Shown here: positions 18,361 to 27,127 of the stretch, piece by piece
Position numbering within the stretch: the first letter of the stretch is position 1
Layout of the letters: each line of letters starts with the position of its first letter
From: Nostoc sphaeroides
Lineage (GTDB): Bacteria; Cyanobacteriota; Cyanobacteriia; Cyanobacteriales; Nostocaceae
NCBI RefSeq assembly: GCF_003443655.1
Contig: NZ_CP031941.1
Span: 2,475,501 to 2,539,500 of the forward strand
Length of the DNA: 64,000 nucleotides
Direction of reading: 5' to 3'
The notes under the pieces: model-generated
The model's input: the letters and a program-made list of their open reading frames with translations, nothing else
Database searches by the model: none
Told to the model about the DNA's origin: nothing
Program-made: the position numbers and the translations under genes

Positions 18361-18502
18361 TTTTCTCCTTGATTGAGTAGCTTGTGGTCAGTAGTTAGTA
18401 AAACAACTGATAGTCATAGAATTTTGAATTGCTTATAGTCTGAGGTTTAGGTTGCACAATCCAAAATCGCTCGACTGAGCGAAGTCGAAGTCCAAAATTG
18501 TA

Positions 18503-19867
18503 TTAAGTCCGACCTTGGCGATAGTTATTCCAGAACAACAGGGGGATACCTGCTGCCACAACTAAAACACCTGCAATTGCTCCCACACCTGTATAAACCA
18601 AGCTGGAATAAAGCAAGTAAGCGCAAACGGCACAAAAGAGTAATGGTGTGAAAGGATAAAATGGTACACGGAATGGGCGCACTATGTTGGGTTCACGGAT
18701 TCGCAATACTAGCAGTGATATCCCGGAAAGCAAGAAGAACAACCAAAATATCGGGGCGGTGTAATCCACCATTGTTTGAAAGCCTTTGCGAGTGAGCGTG
18801 CCTAAAAAAACCAGTGCTAAGGCGATCGCAGCTTGCATTAATAAGGCATGGGTAGGACTACTAGGACGTTGTTGCCAGCGCCCCATAAAACCAAATAGCG
18901 AAAAATCCTGTCCCAGTGCGAAATTGGTACGCGCTCCGGTAAAAATTGTGGCGTTGGTTGCTCCTAAAGTAGCGATCGCAATCAATACACTGATAAACAA
19001 GGCTCCCGGTTCGCCCCAAAGAGAGCGCATTAAATCTGCGGCTACTGCTTCCGACTGGGCCATGTTTGCTAATCCCAATCCCCGCAGGTAAGCCAGATTG
19101 ATGAGTAAGTAAATAGCAGTGATGATGCCAATACTCCACATTAGCGATCGCACAATATTACGTCGTCCATCCTGAATTTCTGCCGAGATGTAAGCCGCTT
19201 CATTCCAACCGCCGTAAGAGAGCAGCACAAACACCATCGCCAATCCCCACGTTCCTGATGATGCAGCTTCCACAGGGGCGGCAACAGCAGAATTAGGAAT
19301 GGCGGTAAGCCCAAGAATTACTACCAGTAATAAACCCAGAACTTTCGCAGCACTGAGCAAGTTTTGTGTCCACTTACCCTGCTGCAAACCGATGATGTTC
19401 AAAGCAGTTAAAAGTGCGATCGCTATGGCTGCATAGATAGAAGACGAAAACGTTCCTAGCCGCCATATCTGAGAAACATAATCGCCAAAAACAAATGCCA
19501 ACAAAGCAATAGAACCAGTTTGAATCACTGTCATCCGCGCCCAGGCAAATAAAAAGGCGACTCTGTGCCCGAATGCACGTTTCAAATAATAGTAAGCACC
19601 ACCAACATCGGGATAGACAGTGGCTAACTCTGCATAGCACAGCGCTCCTACCAGAGATACCAAACCACCAATTAACCAAAGAAGTAGTACAGCAATATTA
19701 CTACCTGCTTGACTTGCAACTAGAGCCGGGGTTTCAAAAATCCCTGCCCCAATAACAATACCGACAATCAGAGCCACTGCGTCTGGTAATCTTAAGGATG
19801 GCTTAGGTGCTGCTACTTCTGTTGTTTCTGACTGCTGAAGCAAATTGTAGTCTTTACGTCTACTCAC
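18503..19867 (-). CDS. APC superfamily amino acid permease
   Basis: 454 residues with about twelve hydrophobic helices. The APC signature GIVIGAGIFETPA is in TM1 (~37-49), and ALCYAELATVYPDVGGAYYY follows in TM3. It likely transports amino acids across the cytoplasmic membrane; substrate unknown. It is the upstream neighbour of the lipoprotein gene on the same strand, 142 bp apart with no clear terminator. Confidence 0.88.
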   Translation of the reverse strand: MSRRKDYNLLQQSETTEVAAPKPSLRLPDAVALIVGIVIGAGIFETPALVASQAGSNIAVLLLWLIGGLVSLVGALCYAELATVYPDVGGAYYYLKRAFGHRVAFLFAWARMTVIQTGSIALLAFVFGDYVSQIWRLGTFSSSIYAAIAIALLTALNIIGLQQGKWTQNLLSAAKVLGLLLVVILGLTAIPNSAVAAPVEAASSGTWGLAMVFVLLSYGGWNEAAYISAEIQDGRRNIVRSLMWSIGIITAIYLLINLAYLRGLGLANMAQSEAVAADLMRSLWGEPGALFISVLIAIATLGATNATIFTGARTNFALGQDFSLFGFMGRWQQRPSSPTHALLMQAAIALALVFLGTLTRKGFQTMVDYTAPIFWLFFLLSGISLLVLRIREPNIVRPFRVPFYPFTPLLFCAVCAYLLYSSLVYTGVGAIAGVLVVAAGIPLLFWNNYRQGRT

Positions 19868-20423
19868 ATTACTCCTTATTAGTTTTGAGTGGGAGATCGC
19901 CGCTTTGTTTCATCTTTCTTTTGCACTGTTTTAGCTATATCTCTATGGTTCAAAATAAATGTGACTCAAAAATGACAATCATCAGTGATATGCTTTCAAA
20001 CGGTAATATCCATCTTGCCACATTCAGAGCAATCTCCCTACAGCGATCGCTTCCATTTCTCGTGTTAGACAACATCTATGCTTCTCAAAATAATGGCAAA
20101 TTAATGTGAAACAAGGAACTATGTCGCAGTTCCCTGTTAAGGCCCAAATCCCCCCACCTACCTCCGATTTTTTTCAGAAGTATTTACATTGTTAGCTTGT
20201 CTTAATTCTGTTAATAGGCTAGAAAATCTGACTCAATAAAACGTCTTCCGTGAGTGAGATTTTATAGTAACCTAGAGAATGATTGACTAATAGTAGCTAA
20301 TCGTGCTTTATTTTATCAAATAGCTAATGACAGCGATCGCTTAAAACTTCAGATTAACTAATGTCGCACAGATGGGCGCCCTTATGTAATAAATAACAAA
20401 AATATTTTTTTACCCTTACTCTT
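19868..20423. other. Intergenic, 0.56 kb
   Basis: Presumed upstream region of the permease. It holds a few GCGATCGC sites and is otherwise AT-rich. No gene, clear promoter or terminator could be assigned. Confidence 0.5.
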
Positions 20424-20852
20424 TTAGTATCTGGTACTGGGAAAAAGTAAAATATCTATCAATTCGCCCATTACCAAACCTAATATTGCTATGACTGTTA
20501 AAACCCAAAATGAATCATGCTTATTGAAGCTAGAAAAGCGCATTTCCAAATCAGCTAAAAGCGTAGTTGCTAGGGGTATGAGAAAAAGCCTTAATAATAG
20601 TGACCAAGTTGCTACTAAAGCAATTGATATACTTAAAAATAATATAACAACTAAGGTTTGAGAGCCAAATTCAACTAAACGCTCTAACCAAGAAATGCTC
20701 TTTCGCACTACAGCTATAACCATAGCAGCGACAAAAGCTCCTACTAACCAAATAATATGATTAGCAGCAAGATACCATCCCAGGAGAGTGTAAGCCAGCC
20801 ATAGTAATATTAAAGGCATCAAAGGAATCCTGTTAAAAAATTCCACATTCAT
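20424..20852 (-). CDS. Small integral membrane protein of unknown function
   Basis: 142 residues with about four hydrophobic segments (roughly 10-28, 30-47, 62-95, 115-135), separated by a basic segment (RKSISWLERL). No family is recognised. Confidence 0.65.
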   Translation of the reverse strand: MNVEFFNRIPLMPLILLWLAYTLLGWYLAANHIIWLVGAFVAAMVIAVVRKSISWLERLVEFGSQTLVVILFLSISIALVATWSLLLRLFLIPLATTLLADLEMRFSSFNKHDSFWVLTVIAILGLVMGELIDILLFPSTRY

Positions 20853-22225
20853 GCTGCCAAGGGTTGTAAAAATACCAAGTTAATATCTTAATTGTAGTCA
20901 AAGCTTGTTACCGCTAAAACGTCTAAATATACCAAGTTTTATCAGCATATTCCTCTATCTACAGGGCAAATTTAAAGAGATACTCTTTCGTTGTGAGAAC
21001 AATATATATATAGGTCTACTTAATTTTCCAATTTGGAAATCTGAGCCTTAGACGCTTATAAGGGACTTCCAAGTAAAAAAATATTCCATTGCTATTGTTC
21101 ACTGTTGACCGTTGACCGTTGACGGTTCACGAGTTTTCAGTCAACAGTCAACAGTCAACAGTCAACAGTCAACGACTTGAATGTGGAATAATTTATTTTT
21201 TGGAGTTCCCTAAGGTCTATAGCAACAACAACTTGCTAAATAGGAAATTTTATACTTAGTAATCTAATTGAACTTTCTTTGATGCGATCGCTTGTAGCTT
21301 AAAGTCCAGAAAATCAGGCTTATCCGGCGATAATTCAGATATATTTATTACGTATTTTTATTGATAAAATAGTTATATTTAGAACATGTCTTTGCTAACT
21401 TAAGAGCAAAACTACTATATTTTCAAATATAGTACAGCACGGCAGAAATAAACATACCATTTTCTTATGGCGCAAGAAGCTCGGAATAAAATTATGCGTG
21501 AATGCGTGAATGCGTGACTTCCGCCTTGCAGTGCTAGTGATGTATAAGTAAATTGATTTTGATTATTAGCTATTTGCCATGAAATTTAATCAAGAGGTAG
21601 TTACAAATCACAGTGTACAACTTTGACAACTGTCCACAATAGTGTTGCACGTCTCAAGCTCATGGTAATATTATTTTACTGTTAGGAGATATTATTTTAT
21701 ACATCAATTTGCAAATATGCTGGAACAGCTAGTTAGGTGTGCTACCTCCAAAAAACAAAAATTATTCAACCCACAAAGTAAATCCGCAAAAGCGCCACCG
21801 TGCAAAGCACAGAGCTTTTGAAATTCTGCTTATACAAGGTACTTAATAACTCATAAAGTCCTCTTTTAGAAATCATTAAAGCTACTAAAAAGGTCTAAAA
21901 CTCTCTTAAATAGGCAAAAAATTAGACAAGAGTAAATAGAAAGTTTTTGACAATAAGTCAGTTGTTTTTCGTATATGTAAAAATATCGAAAAGCCAAATT
22001 TGTATTGTCAATGAGACATTAGTATTGTGTGTTTTATTTAGATATTGATTTCTCTTTGTGGTTATTTACCTATATAAAAGCCCTATTTCATCGCTGAAAA
22101 CTTAAGCAACCTCGACCAAATGAGGCAAACACTTAAATTTAACAAATGATTTAGGACTGCTAGATCAATCTTGATTTAGTAACGACTCGATTATTACCAA
22201 CATCAGCAACAGTAACAGGAAAAAC
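20853..22225. other. 1.4-kb intergenic region
   Basis: It contains an STRR-bearing inverted-repeat element (21061-21211) and an 8-bp triplicate GCGTGAAT GCGTGAAT GCGTGA (about 21495-21516). The rest is AT-rich. TTGACA at about 21946 followed by TATATG may be a promoter, but it is 250 bp from the next gene and weakly supported. No gene remnants were recognised. Confidence 0.5.
21061..21211. mobile_element. MITE-like element carrying heptamer repeats
   Basis: Imperfect ~30-bp terminal inverted repeats: left AGGGACTTCC then AAAAAAATATTCCA, right TGGAATAATTTATTTTTTGG then AGTTCCCT. The interior has GTTGACC heptamers and their complement GTCAACA repeated about five times, forming the inner stem. 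STRR arrays are thus embedded in a foldback element. Confidence 0.75.
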
Positions 22226-22867
22226 ATGAATATCATTGTTAGTTTGTTTGGAGCGATCGCTCTCCAAATATCTGCGATCGCTGCGATGTCTACTATGGCA
22301 ATGGCTAATGACAAGCCCCTGCAAGTCTATACTCAGGAGACTCTGGCTGCTTCTCTACGGAAAACAACGCAGAAGATTTGCTCAATAGATCCTATTGATA
22401 ATTTATTACCTCCCGTACAAACCAAGGCAAGTAATTCTTTGCTTTCTTACCTTGCTGAACAGGGTTTTATACAAAATCAAGAGGGTTCTTGGATCTGTTA
22501 TGCGAACGATCCTAAAAAAGAAGGGCGTTACTTTACCCTATTTAAGGTTAAACAAGTTGATGACAGGCTCATAGCAAGTTCTTTCCTAGATGAGGGCAGT
22601 CTGATTCAGGGACAGGAAAATCGTAGTTTGGACTTCTTTATGATTCTGATTAAGCGTCATACGAATACTAGTCCAGAGAACCGTCAAGGTATACATAGAT
22701 ATTTAGAAGCCTTTGTCTCCTTAGTAAAAGAAGGCAAGATCAAACCCACACGTCGTGGGTTTCTTTTCGACCAACCAAACCGGGGATTGGTCTTATATCA
22801 CACCCTCTCATCAGGAAATCTCAAAGGTACCGGAATCACGATCAATATTTCTCTACCTAAGAGTTGA
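22226..22867 (+). CDS. Secreted hypothetical protein
   Basis: 213 residues with a signal peptide (hydrophobic 4-24, then MAMANDKP). The mature part has two Cys (KICSIDP, WICYAND) that could form a disulfide. No domain is recognised. It is followed by repeats and then another exported protein in the same direction. Confidence 0.7.
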   Translation: MNIIVSLFGAIALQISAIAAMSTMAMANDKPLQVYTQETLAASLRKTTQKICSIDPIDNLLPPVQTKASNSLLSYLAEQGFIQNQEGSWICYANDPKKEGRYFTLFKVKQVDDRLIASSFLDEGSLIQGQENRSLDFFMILIKRHTNTSPENRQGIHRYLEAFVSLVKEGKIKPTRRGFLFDQPNRGLVLYHTLSSGNLKGTGITINISLPKS

Positions 22868-23479
22868 ATGAATTAGGGAGTGGGGAGTGAAATGGGTATA
22901 GATGGGGATTCAAACCTCACTCAACTCGTAAAGAAATTTTCTCCCAATCCCTAATCGTAGCTACCAAGGATAGGAATGCTGTTTGCAGACTCGGTGAGTC
23001 TGCGGTATTGCTGCGACCTATTGGATTTATAGAGGAATGGCACGCTTGTAAAGCCCAAAGGCTTGTGTAGTCTCGTTAAGAGTCTTAAGACTGGGAATGT
23101 ATTCAGAATGGAATGGCACTAAGAAAAGATACAGCCCTTACCCTGACTGGTTAAGAGCCTCCAGGCTGGGAACCCATTCTCTTAGGCTCCGCCTCCAGTA
23201 GCTTGACCAGAGGCAGAGCCTATGAGAATACATTCCCAGCCTGGAGGCTGGGAACGAGGCTAAACAAGCCTTTGGGCTTTACAAGCGTGCCATTCTATTC
23301 AGAATGGGCTGCTGCCTCTCGTCAAGAAAGAGGAACCAGTCAGGGCAAGGGCTGTATCTTAATTTAGTGCTATTCAACTTAGTGCCATTCGATTTATAGA
23401 GCTATTAATATCAACCCCACGGACTGAAAGAGGGACGTGAACAACCAATGAAATTGCTGTCATTTAGTGGAGGTGCATC
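22868..23479. other. Repeat-rich interval
   Basis: It holds the 261-bp inverted-repeat element (23035-23295) and further modules of the same family (CAAGGGCTGTATCTTAA, AGTGCCATTC) up to 23395. No gene is seen. Confidence 0.7.
23035..23295. mobile_element. Foldback element with perfect 32-bp terminal inverted repeats
   Basis: 23035-23066 and 23264-23295 are exact reverse complements over 32 bp (ends GAATGGCACGCTTG / CAAGCGTGCCATTC). The interior contains nested palindromes (CCAGCCTGGAGGCTGG, CTTAGGCTCCGCC). No ORF and no clear target duplication. Confidence 0.85.
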
Positions 23480-24823
23480 TTGCCTAAATCAATCGTTCAA
23501 AGAATTGCAATGCCGTACCACTTAAGAGCGGGACGCTACGCGGAGCGTTTCGTAGAGAAAGGCGTTCGGTTTGCGACCATCCTATTCTCATCTGTTGCAG
23601 TAGTACTCACTACGTGTCAGTCTAGTTTTGCACAGCTCAATATTGGACGCTATGGTATTCAACCAGGACTGGAGTATGAGTATCTCCAGTACCAAATTAA
23701 TAACCAGAACCTGAGCCAGATGCGAGTCATTCCTGGATGTGATGTGGGATTTGGTCTGACCTGCAATAAAACTGGATCGGTAATCCAGCGATTACTAGAT
23801 TCAAAGGAGGGGACTAGCTATCAAAACCTCTTAATCCGAGCAGCTGGTGGGGAAGAAAACTTCCAGAATTTTGCTAACTTTTACGGTAACAATCCCAATC
23901 TCTCTGAAGTGCCTTACGCCTCATTTTGGAGAAACCAATCCCCCGCAATCATGGATAGTTCTCAATACCTTCTTGGACAACCTGTTGGTCGCAATCCAGT
24001 AGAAGGACTCGGACTTGTAACCAAGCAGTTCTACTGGTCACCATACTCAGGAACCAATAACTCGGTTAGTCTCCGTAATGGATTACTAGACTTGAAGTTG
24101 TCATACGGACGACTACTCTTTGAGGAAGCCTCAAAAATTCCCAATATTAAGGAGCAGATTCAGTCTTTAGGTCTGTCGCCAGAGATGACGAATTTCTATT
24201 TCAATAAAATCTCTACAGGCTTGAATGCGTTGAATTCTGGAAATCCAAACCAACTCCAACAGAGGATTTTTGAAGTACTATCCTTTCCATACTCTGAAAA
24301 TGGTGGGGAACTCGGACGTCCCATTAACGCGATTCCACAGGAATTTAGTCAGATATTGGGAGAAGATATCCCAGGAGATATATTGCTGAGTGATAATCCC
24401 CTAGCGTTGGATGGAGAAGTAATGGCCCTCGATACTTCCCCTGCCTCTGCAGGAGATGTTTTAGTACAAGACAGTCCTGATTCCTTTCCACTCTGGCCAA
24501 TATTCGGAATTGGGGGTCTTGCTTTAATTCTGCTTCTACTACTAAATGGCGATAGTTCTTCAGCTCAAGCATCTGTTTCATCTGTTCCTTCAGGAAATCC
24601 ACCTTTGTCTCTCACTAACACAGGCGAATGCGATCTGACTCCTAGTGGTAATGGTTCTGATCACACACAGATTATTGAGATTCCGTGTAATGTTACTCCT
24701 AAAACCCCTACGGAAGTGAAGAGGGTAGTGGAGCCATCAATGATCAAAGCGCTTTTATTGCTAGTTGTTCTACTATGCATAGTCCGTTACAAACACCGCT
24801 CTTTAAAAATCCGTAATTCATAA
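23480..24823 (+). CDS. Exported hypothetical protein with C-terminal membrane anchor
   Basis: 447 residues, starting at TTG 23480, which is preceded by GGAGGT at good spacing. An internal ATG at 23510 is the alternative. A signal peptide ends near SSFAQ (~51). The mature domain (to ~330) has no recognised fold. A first hydrophobic segment (PLWPIFGIGGLALILLLL, ~342-360) is followed by a Cys-containing Ser/Pro linker and a C-terminal VEPSMIKALLLLVVLLCIV then RYKHR. That tail resembles a PEP-CTERM/exosortase sorting signal but lacks the exact PEP. A palindrome (23531-23557) lies in frame within the signal region. Confidence 0.7.
   Translation: MPKSIVQRIAMPYHLRAGRYAERFVEKGVRFATILFSSVAVVLTTCQSSFAQLNIGRYGIQPGLEYEYLQYQINNQNLSQMRVIPGCDVGFGLTCNKTGSVIQRLLDSKEGTSYQNLLIRAAGGEENFQNFANFYGNNPNLSEVPYASFWRNQSPAIMDSSQYLLGQPVGRNPVEGLGLVTKQFYWSPYSGTNNSVSLRNGLLDLKLSYGRLLFEEASKIPNIKEQIQSLGLSPEMTNFYFNKISTGLNALNSGNPNQLQQRIFEVLSFPYSENGGELGRPINAIPQEFSQILGEDIPGDILLSDNPLALDGEVMALDTSPASAGDVLVQDSPDSFPLWPIFGIGGLALILLLLLNGDSSSAQASVSSVPSGNPPLSLTNTGECDLTPSGNGSDHTQIIEIPCNVTPKTPTEVKRVVEPSMIKALLLLVVLLCIVRYKHRSLKIRNS
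23531..23557. repeat. Palindromic repeat inside a signal-peptide region
   Basis: GGACGCTACGCGGAGCGTTT CGTAGAG; related copies occur at about 34273-34303 and 41103-41115. It is translated in frame as GRYAERFVE. Confidence 0.6.
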
Positions 24824-24839
24824 TTCTTACAGTACACTC

Positions 24840-24863
24840 GTAGGGGCACGGCACTGCCCCTAC
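24840..24863. repeat. REP-type palindrome
   Basis: GTAGGGGCACGGCACTGCCC CTAC, followed by GTGTCAACTTAACGTAAAA, the same extension found at one end of the composite repeats at 34604 and 58905. Confidence 0.8.
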
Positions 24864-24936
24864 GTGTCAACTTAACGTAAAAACCAGTCTAGAAAAAGCT
24901 TTTAGGAAACAAGCCTTTCGCCTTTTCTTAGTGCCA

Positions 24937-25056
24937 TTAGCCCATGTGTAAAGTTTGGTGAATTTCTCCGCCGCGTAAGGGGCCAGCCCTTAGTAACAAA
25001 TCATAAATCTCAGCTTCAGCTTGATTAGTAAACTCTGTGTCATAGCGCAGCCTCAG
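24937..25056 (-). other. 39-codon open segment directly after the DnaJ-protein stop, in the same frame
   Basis: After the TAG that ends the J-domain/pentapeptide gene the same frame stays open for 39 codons with protein-like content (YDTEFTNQAEAEIYDLLLRA then GPLRGGEIHQ). It could be the remnant of another gene or a lost C-terminal extension. The pentapeptide protein already has a normal-looking end (MPDGSI). Confidence 0.35.
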
Positions 25057-25755
25057 CTATTGAAAAATTGAACCATCAGGCATAATTGCCCCTGCTAAGT
25101 TAGTACCAACTAGTTTAACCAGAAGGCGCTCACCAGAACGAATCCGCGCTCCCGTTAAGTCGGCTCCTCGCAAGTCGGCTCCACTGAGATCCGCTCCAAT
25201 CAAATTAGCAGCGCGTAAATTCGCCTCTCTAAGATCCGCTAAAAGTAGGTTTGCCCGAAATAAATTTGCTTCAGATAAATTCGCTCCTCTGAGGTTGACT
25301 TTGTGCATAAAAGTATCGCTGAGATTAGCGCCGCTCAAATTGGCATAACTCAGATTTCTGCCAGATAAGTCTTTATTGCTCAAATTTGCCCGACTGTAAT
25401 CTTTGCCACTCAAGTCTGAGTTTTGCTTTGGTGGTTTTTGGGTTGTTTGAGATGGTTTTTCCTGTTGAGGTGGCGGTGAGTATGGTTTTTGGGTTGTTTG
25501 AGATGGTTTTTCCTGTTGAGGTGGTGGTGAGTGATGTGTGGTTTGATGTTTGGTTTTTAGAGAACGCAATTTTTCACGAGCTTCATTTATGGCTTTCAGC
25601 TTGTCTTGTGCTTTCTGCTGTAAACGGAGATTGTCTTTGGGAATGCGATCGGGATGCCAAACAAAGACTAAATCTTTGTAAGCCTGGTTCACTTCCTCAA
25701 GTGTTGCCCCAGGCTCTAATTCCAAAACTCTATAGTAGTGCTCCAGATCGCTCAT
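25057..25755 (-). CDS. J-domain protein fused to pentapeptide repeats
   Basis: 232 residues. Residues 1-70 form a J domain with YYRVLELEPGATLEEVNQAY and the HPD motif (WHPDRIP), which stimulates Hsp70/DnaK. Residues ~75-110 are a Pro/Gln-rich linker with a duplicated PPPQQEKPSQTTQKP. Residues ~112-205 are pentapeptide repeats of the A(D/N)LSG type (ANLSGANL, ADLSGADLRGADLTGA) forming a right-handed beta-helix. The domain pair suggests a DnaK co-chaperone with a binding scaffold; client unknown. Cyanobacteria have many such fusions. Confidence 0.88.
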   Translation of the reverse strand: MSDLEHYYRVLELEPGATLEEVNQAYKDLVFVWHPDRIPKDNLRLQQKAQDKLKAINEAREKLRSLKTKHQTTHHSPPPQQEKPSQTTQKPYSPPPQQEKPSQTTQKPPKQNSDLSGKDYSRANLSNKDLSGRNLSYANLSGANLSDTFMHKVNLRGANLSEANLFRANLLLADLREANLRAANLIGADLSGADLRGADLTGARIRSGERLLVKLVGTNLAGAIMPDGSIFQ

Positions 25756-25950
25756 ACGATATTTTGGTGGACAATCAACTTAATTATGAGTGATGGAGCA
25801 ATCTATTCGCTGCATCATTTGTTATTAATCATTGGGCATTGGGCATTGAAAAGAGGCAGAGGGGCGGGGTGCGGGGGGCAGAGGGGAAAGAGGTAATTTT
25901 TTATTCTCTCCTCTGCACCCTGCCCCCTGCTCCCCTGCTTCTTCTCCTGC

Positions 25951-26451
25951 TCATCTCCCCATCTCCCCATTTCTCCATCGAGCGATCGCTCTCAAATATG
26001 CTGCAACTGGAATCTGATAAATTTCAATCACAATCCAAACAATAATTGATAAATGTGACAAGAAAGTTAATATCGTCCAAATATATGGCGTCCAGGTAAT
26101 GGGTTCTTTGAGATTAGCAGGAAAATAGTAAGCTACTATGCCAATTAAAGAAGTGGGAAGAATTACAAAAACTGCTGCTGCTAGTCCATAACCCCAACCT
26201 AATTCCACACCTTCCAACTGGCCTTCTGTCCAACTAAACCCATTCCAACGCCAAATTAAGGGTGGTTGTCTAGAAGGCATTTTGATTTGCTCTAGTTCTA
26301 AGTTGACTGTAAAAATCTCTTGACAAAAGTCACAAGCCATAGCTTCCATCATTGGCATGTGAGAAATCTTACCTATCCGACAGACTGGGCAGGGGTAAAC
26401 TCCATAATAGTCGAAAGATTGGGCTAAGATTTTGGAACTAGGCATAATCAA
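25951..26451 (-). CDS. Zinc-ribbon membrane protein of unknown function
   Basis: 166 residues. CPVCRIGK and, 17 residues later, CDFCQEIF give a four-Cys zinc ribbon near the N-terminus. Two hydrophobic segments follow (GYGLAAAVFVILPTSLIGIV and IWTILTFLSHLSIIVWIVI). The last ~10 residues (ARWRNGEMGR) are encoded in a purine-rich low-complexity repeat, so the natural C-terminus may have been replaced. Start ATG 26451 or 26445. Confidence 0.7.
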   Translation of the reverse strand: MIMPSSKILAQSFDYYGVYPCPVCRIGKISHMPMMEAMACDFCQEIFTVNLELEQIKMPSRQPPLIWRWNGFSWTEGQLEGVELGWGYGLAAAVFVILPTSLIGIVAYYFPANLKEPITWTPYIWTILTFLSHLSIIVWIVIEIYQIPVAAYLRAIARWRNGEMGR

Positions 26452-26742
26452 ACTGAATGATCCTAAGATAAAGAAGCAGGGGGGCAGGGGGCAGGGGGCA
26501 GGGGGAGATTAACAATTCACGCATTCAAAATTCAAACATTTTAGACATTTGAGACGGGGATTTAAATCCCAACTGAAACTGGTGCTATATCTATATTATG
26601 TAGAGTATGTAGAGGTAGGGGTCTTAAACCCTTGAACTTACGATCAAAAATTACCTCTTTCCCCTCTGCTCCCTACTCCCTTGCCTCTGATTCACTCCCA
26701 CATTTTTACTGAGTCTATCGCTTTTTTATGGTTTGTGGGGTC
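26452..26742. other. Intergenic with G-rich heptamer repeats
   Basis: A GGGGGCA-type tandem run (about 26475-26505) and its C-rich counterpart at 26657-26690. No gene is seen. The aroF promoter begins at 26743. Confidence 0.5.
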
Positions 26743-26771
26743 TTGACACCGCTTACTCTTCCTGTTAATGT
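26743..26771 (+). promoter_or_regulatory. Sigma70-type promoter of the DAHP synthase unit
   Basis: TTGACA (26743-26748), 17-bp spacer, TAATGT (26766-26771). It would start transcription near 26778, about 42 nt before leader peptide 1 and about 350 nt before aroF. Confidence 0.65.
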
Positions 26772-26819
26772 TAGTTGAAATAGGTATATTTATTAAGTTT
26801 TCCAGTAAAAGTGCCGCAA

Positions 26820-26876
26820 ATGCTTAACACAAATTCCTACTTTTATTTTTGGTATAGGGTGGTTCACCGGGAGTGA
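26820..26876 (+). CDS. Aromatic leader peptide 1 (18 aa)
   Basis: An 18-codon ORF, MLNTNSYFYFWYRVVHRE, with six consecutive aromatic codons (residues 7-12: Y F Y F W Y). It starts about 42 nt after the predicted transcription start. Its last five codons (GTG GTT CAC CGG GAG) contain the 5' strand of an antiterminator stem. This composition and position are those of an attenuator leader peptide sensing charged aromatic tRNAs. No strong Shine-Dalgarno is visible, which is common in cyanobacteria. Confidence 0.85.
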   Translation: MLNTNSYFYFWYRVVHRE

Positions 26877-26940
26877 ATCGAGTTTCCTAATGGAAACCGC
26901 CCGGTGAACCGCAGAGCGAACTCTGCGGTTTTTGTTGTTT
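26861..26940 (+). promoter_or_regulatory. Transcription attenuator 1 (antiterminator/terminator)
   Basis: GGTTCACCGGG (26861-26871, in the end of leader 1) is perfectly complementary to CCCGGTGAACC (26900-26910). The last four bases of the latter (AACC, 26907-26910) also begin the terminator stem AACCGCAGAG/CTCTGCGGTT (26907-26916 with 26921-26930, CGAA loop), followed by TTTGTTGTTT. The stems compete. A ribosome stalled on the aromatic codons leaves the antiterminator free to form; one that reaches the stop codon masks GGTTCACCGGG and lets the terminator form. A small GTTTCC/GGAAAC hairpin sits between them. Confidence 0.85.
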
Positions 26941-26959
26941 TAAGGAGAATTTCATTGTC

Positions 26960-27022
26960 ATGACTTATTTGAATAGCTGGTTTTATGGCTTTTATTTTTG
27001 GCCCAGACTAAATTCCGGGTAA
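26960..27022 (+). CDS. Aromatic leader peptide 2 (20 aa)
   Basis: A 20-codon ORF beginning MTYLNSWFYGFYFW. Seven of residues 7-14 are aromatic (W F Y G F Y F W), plus Y3. It is preceded by AAGGAGAA about 10 nt upstream. The pattern LN-S-aromatic run-R is shared with leader 1, suggesting duplication. The last codons (AAT TCC GGG) hold the 5' strand of the second antiterminator. Confidence 0.88.
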   Translation: MTYLNSWFYGFYFWPRLNSG

Positions 27023-27083
27023 ATAGCGTCATGCCAATGAATCAGAACGCGCCCGGAACTCTTCAAAGGTTTCGGGCTTTTTT
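27013..27083 (+). promoter_or_regulatory. Transcription attenuator 2 (antiterminator/terminator)
   Basis: TTCCGGG (27013-27019, end of leader 2) can pair with CCCGGAA (27052-27058). The same CCCGGAA is the 5' arm of the terminator GCCCGGAAC/GTTTCGGGC (27051-27059 with 27069-27077, one G-U pair) followed by six T (27078-27083). The structures exclude each other, giving attenuation logic like that of attenuator 1. aroF starts 45 nt downstream. Confidence 0.88.
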
Positions 27084-27127
27084 ATTATCCGCAAAATCCA
27101 ATACTCAATTTTTAGGAGAACGAAACC

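Noticed and set aside
26861..26940. Metabolite-binding riboswitch upstream of aroF
   Set aside because: The hairpins are fully explained by leader-peptide attenuation, with the antiterminator strand inside the leader ORF; no known aptamer consensus was seen.
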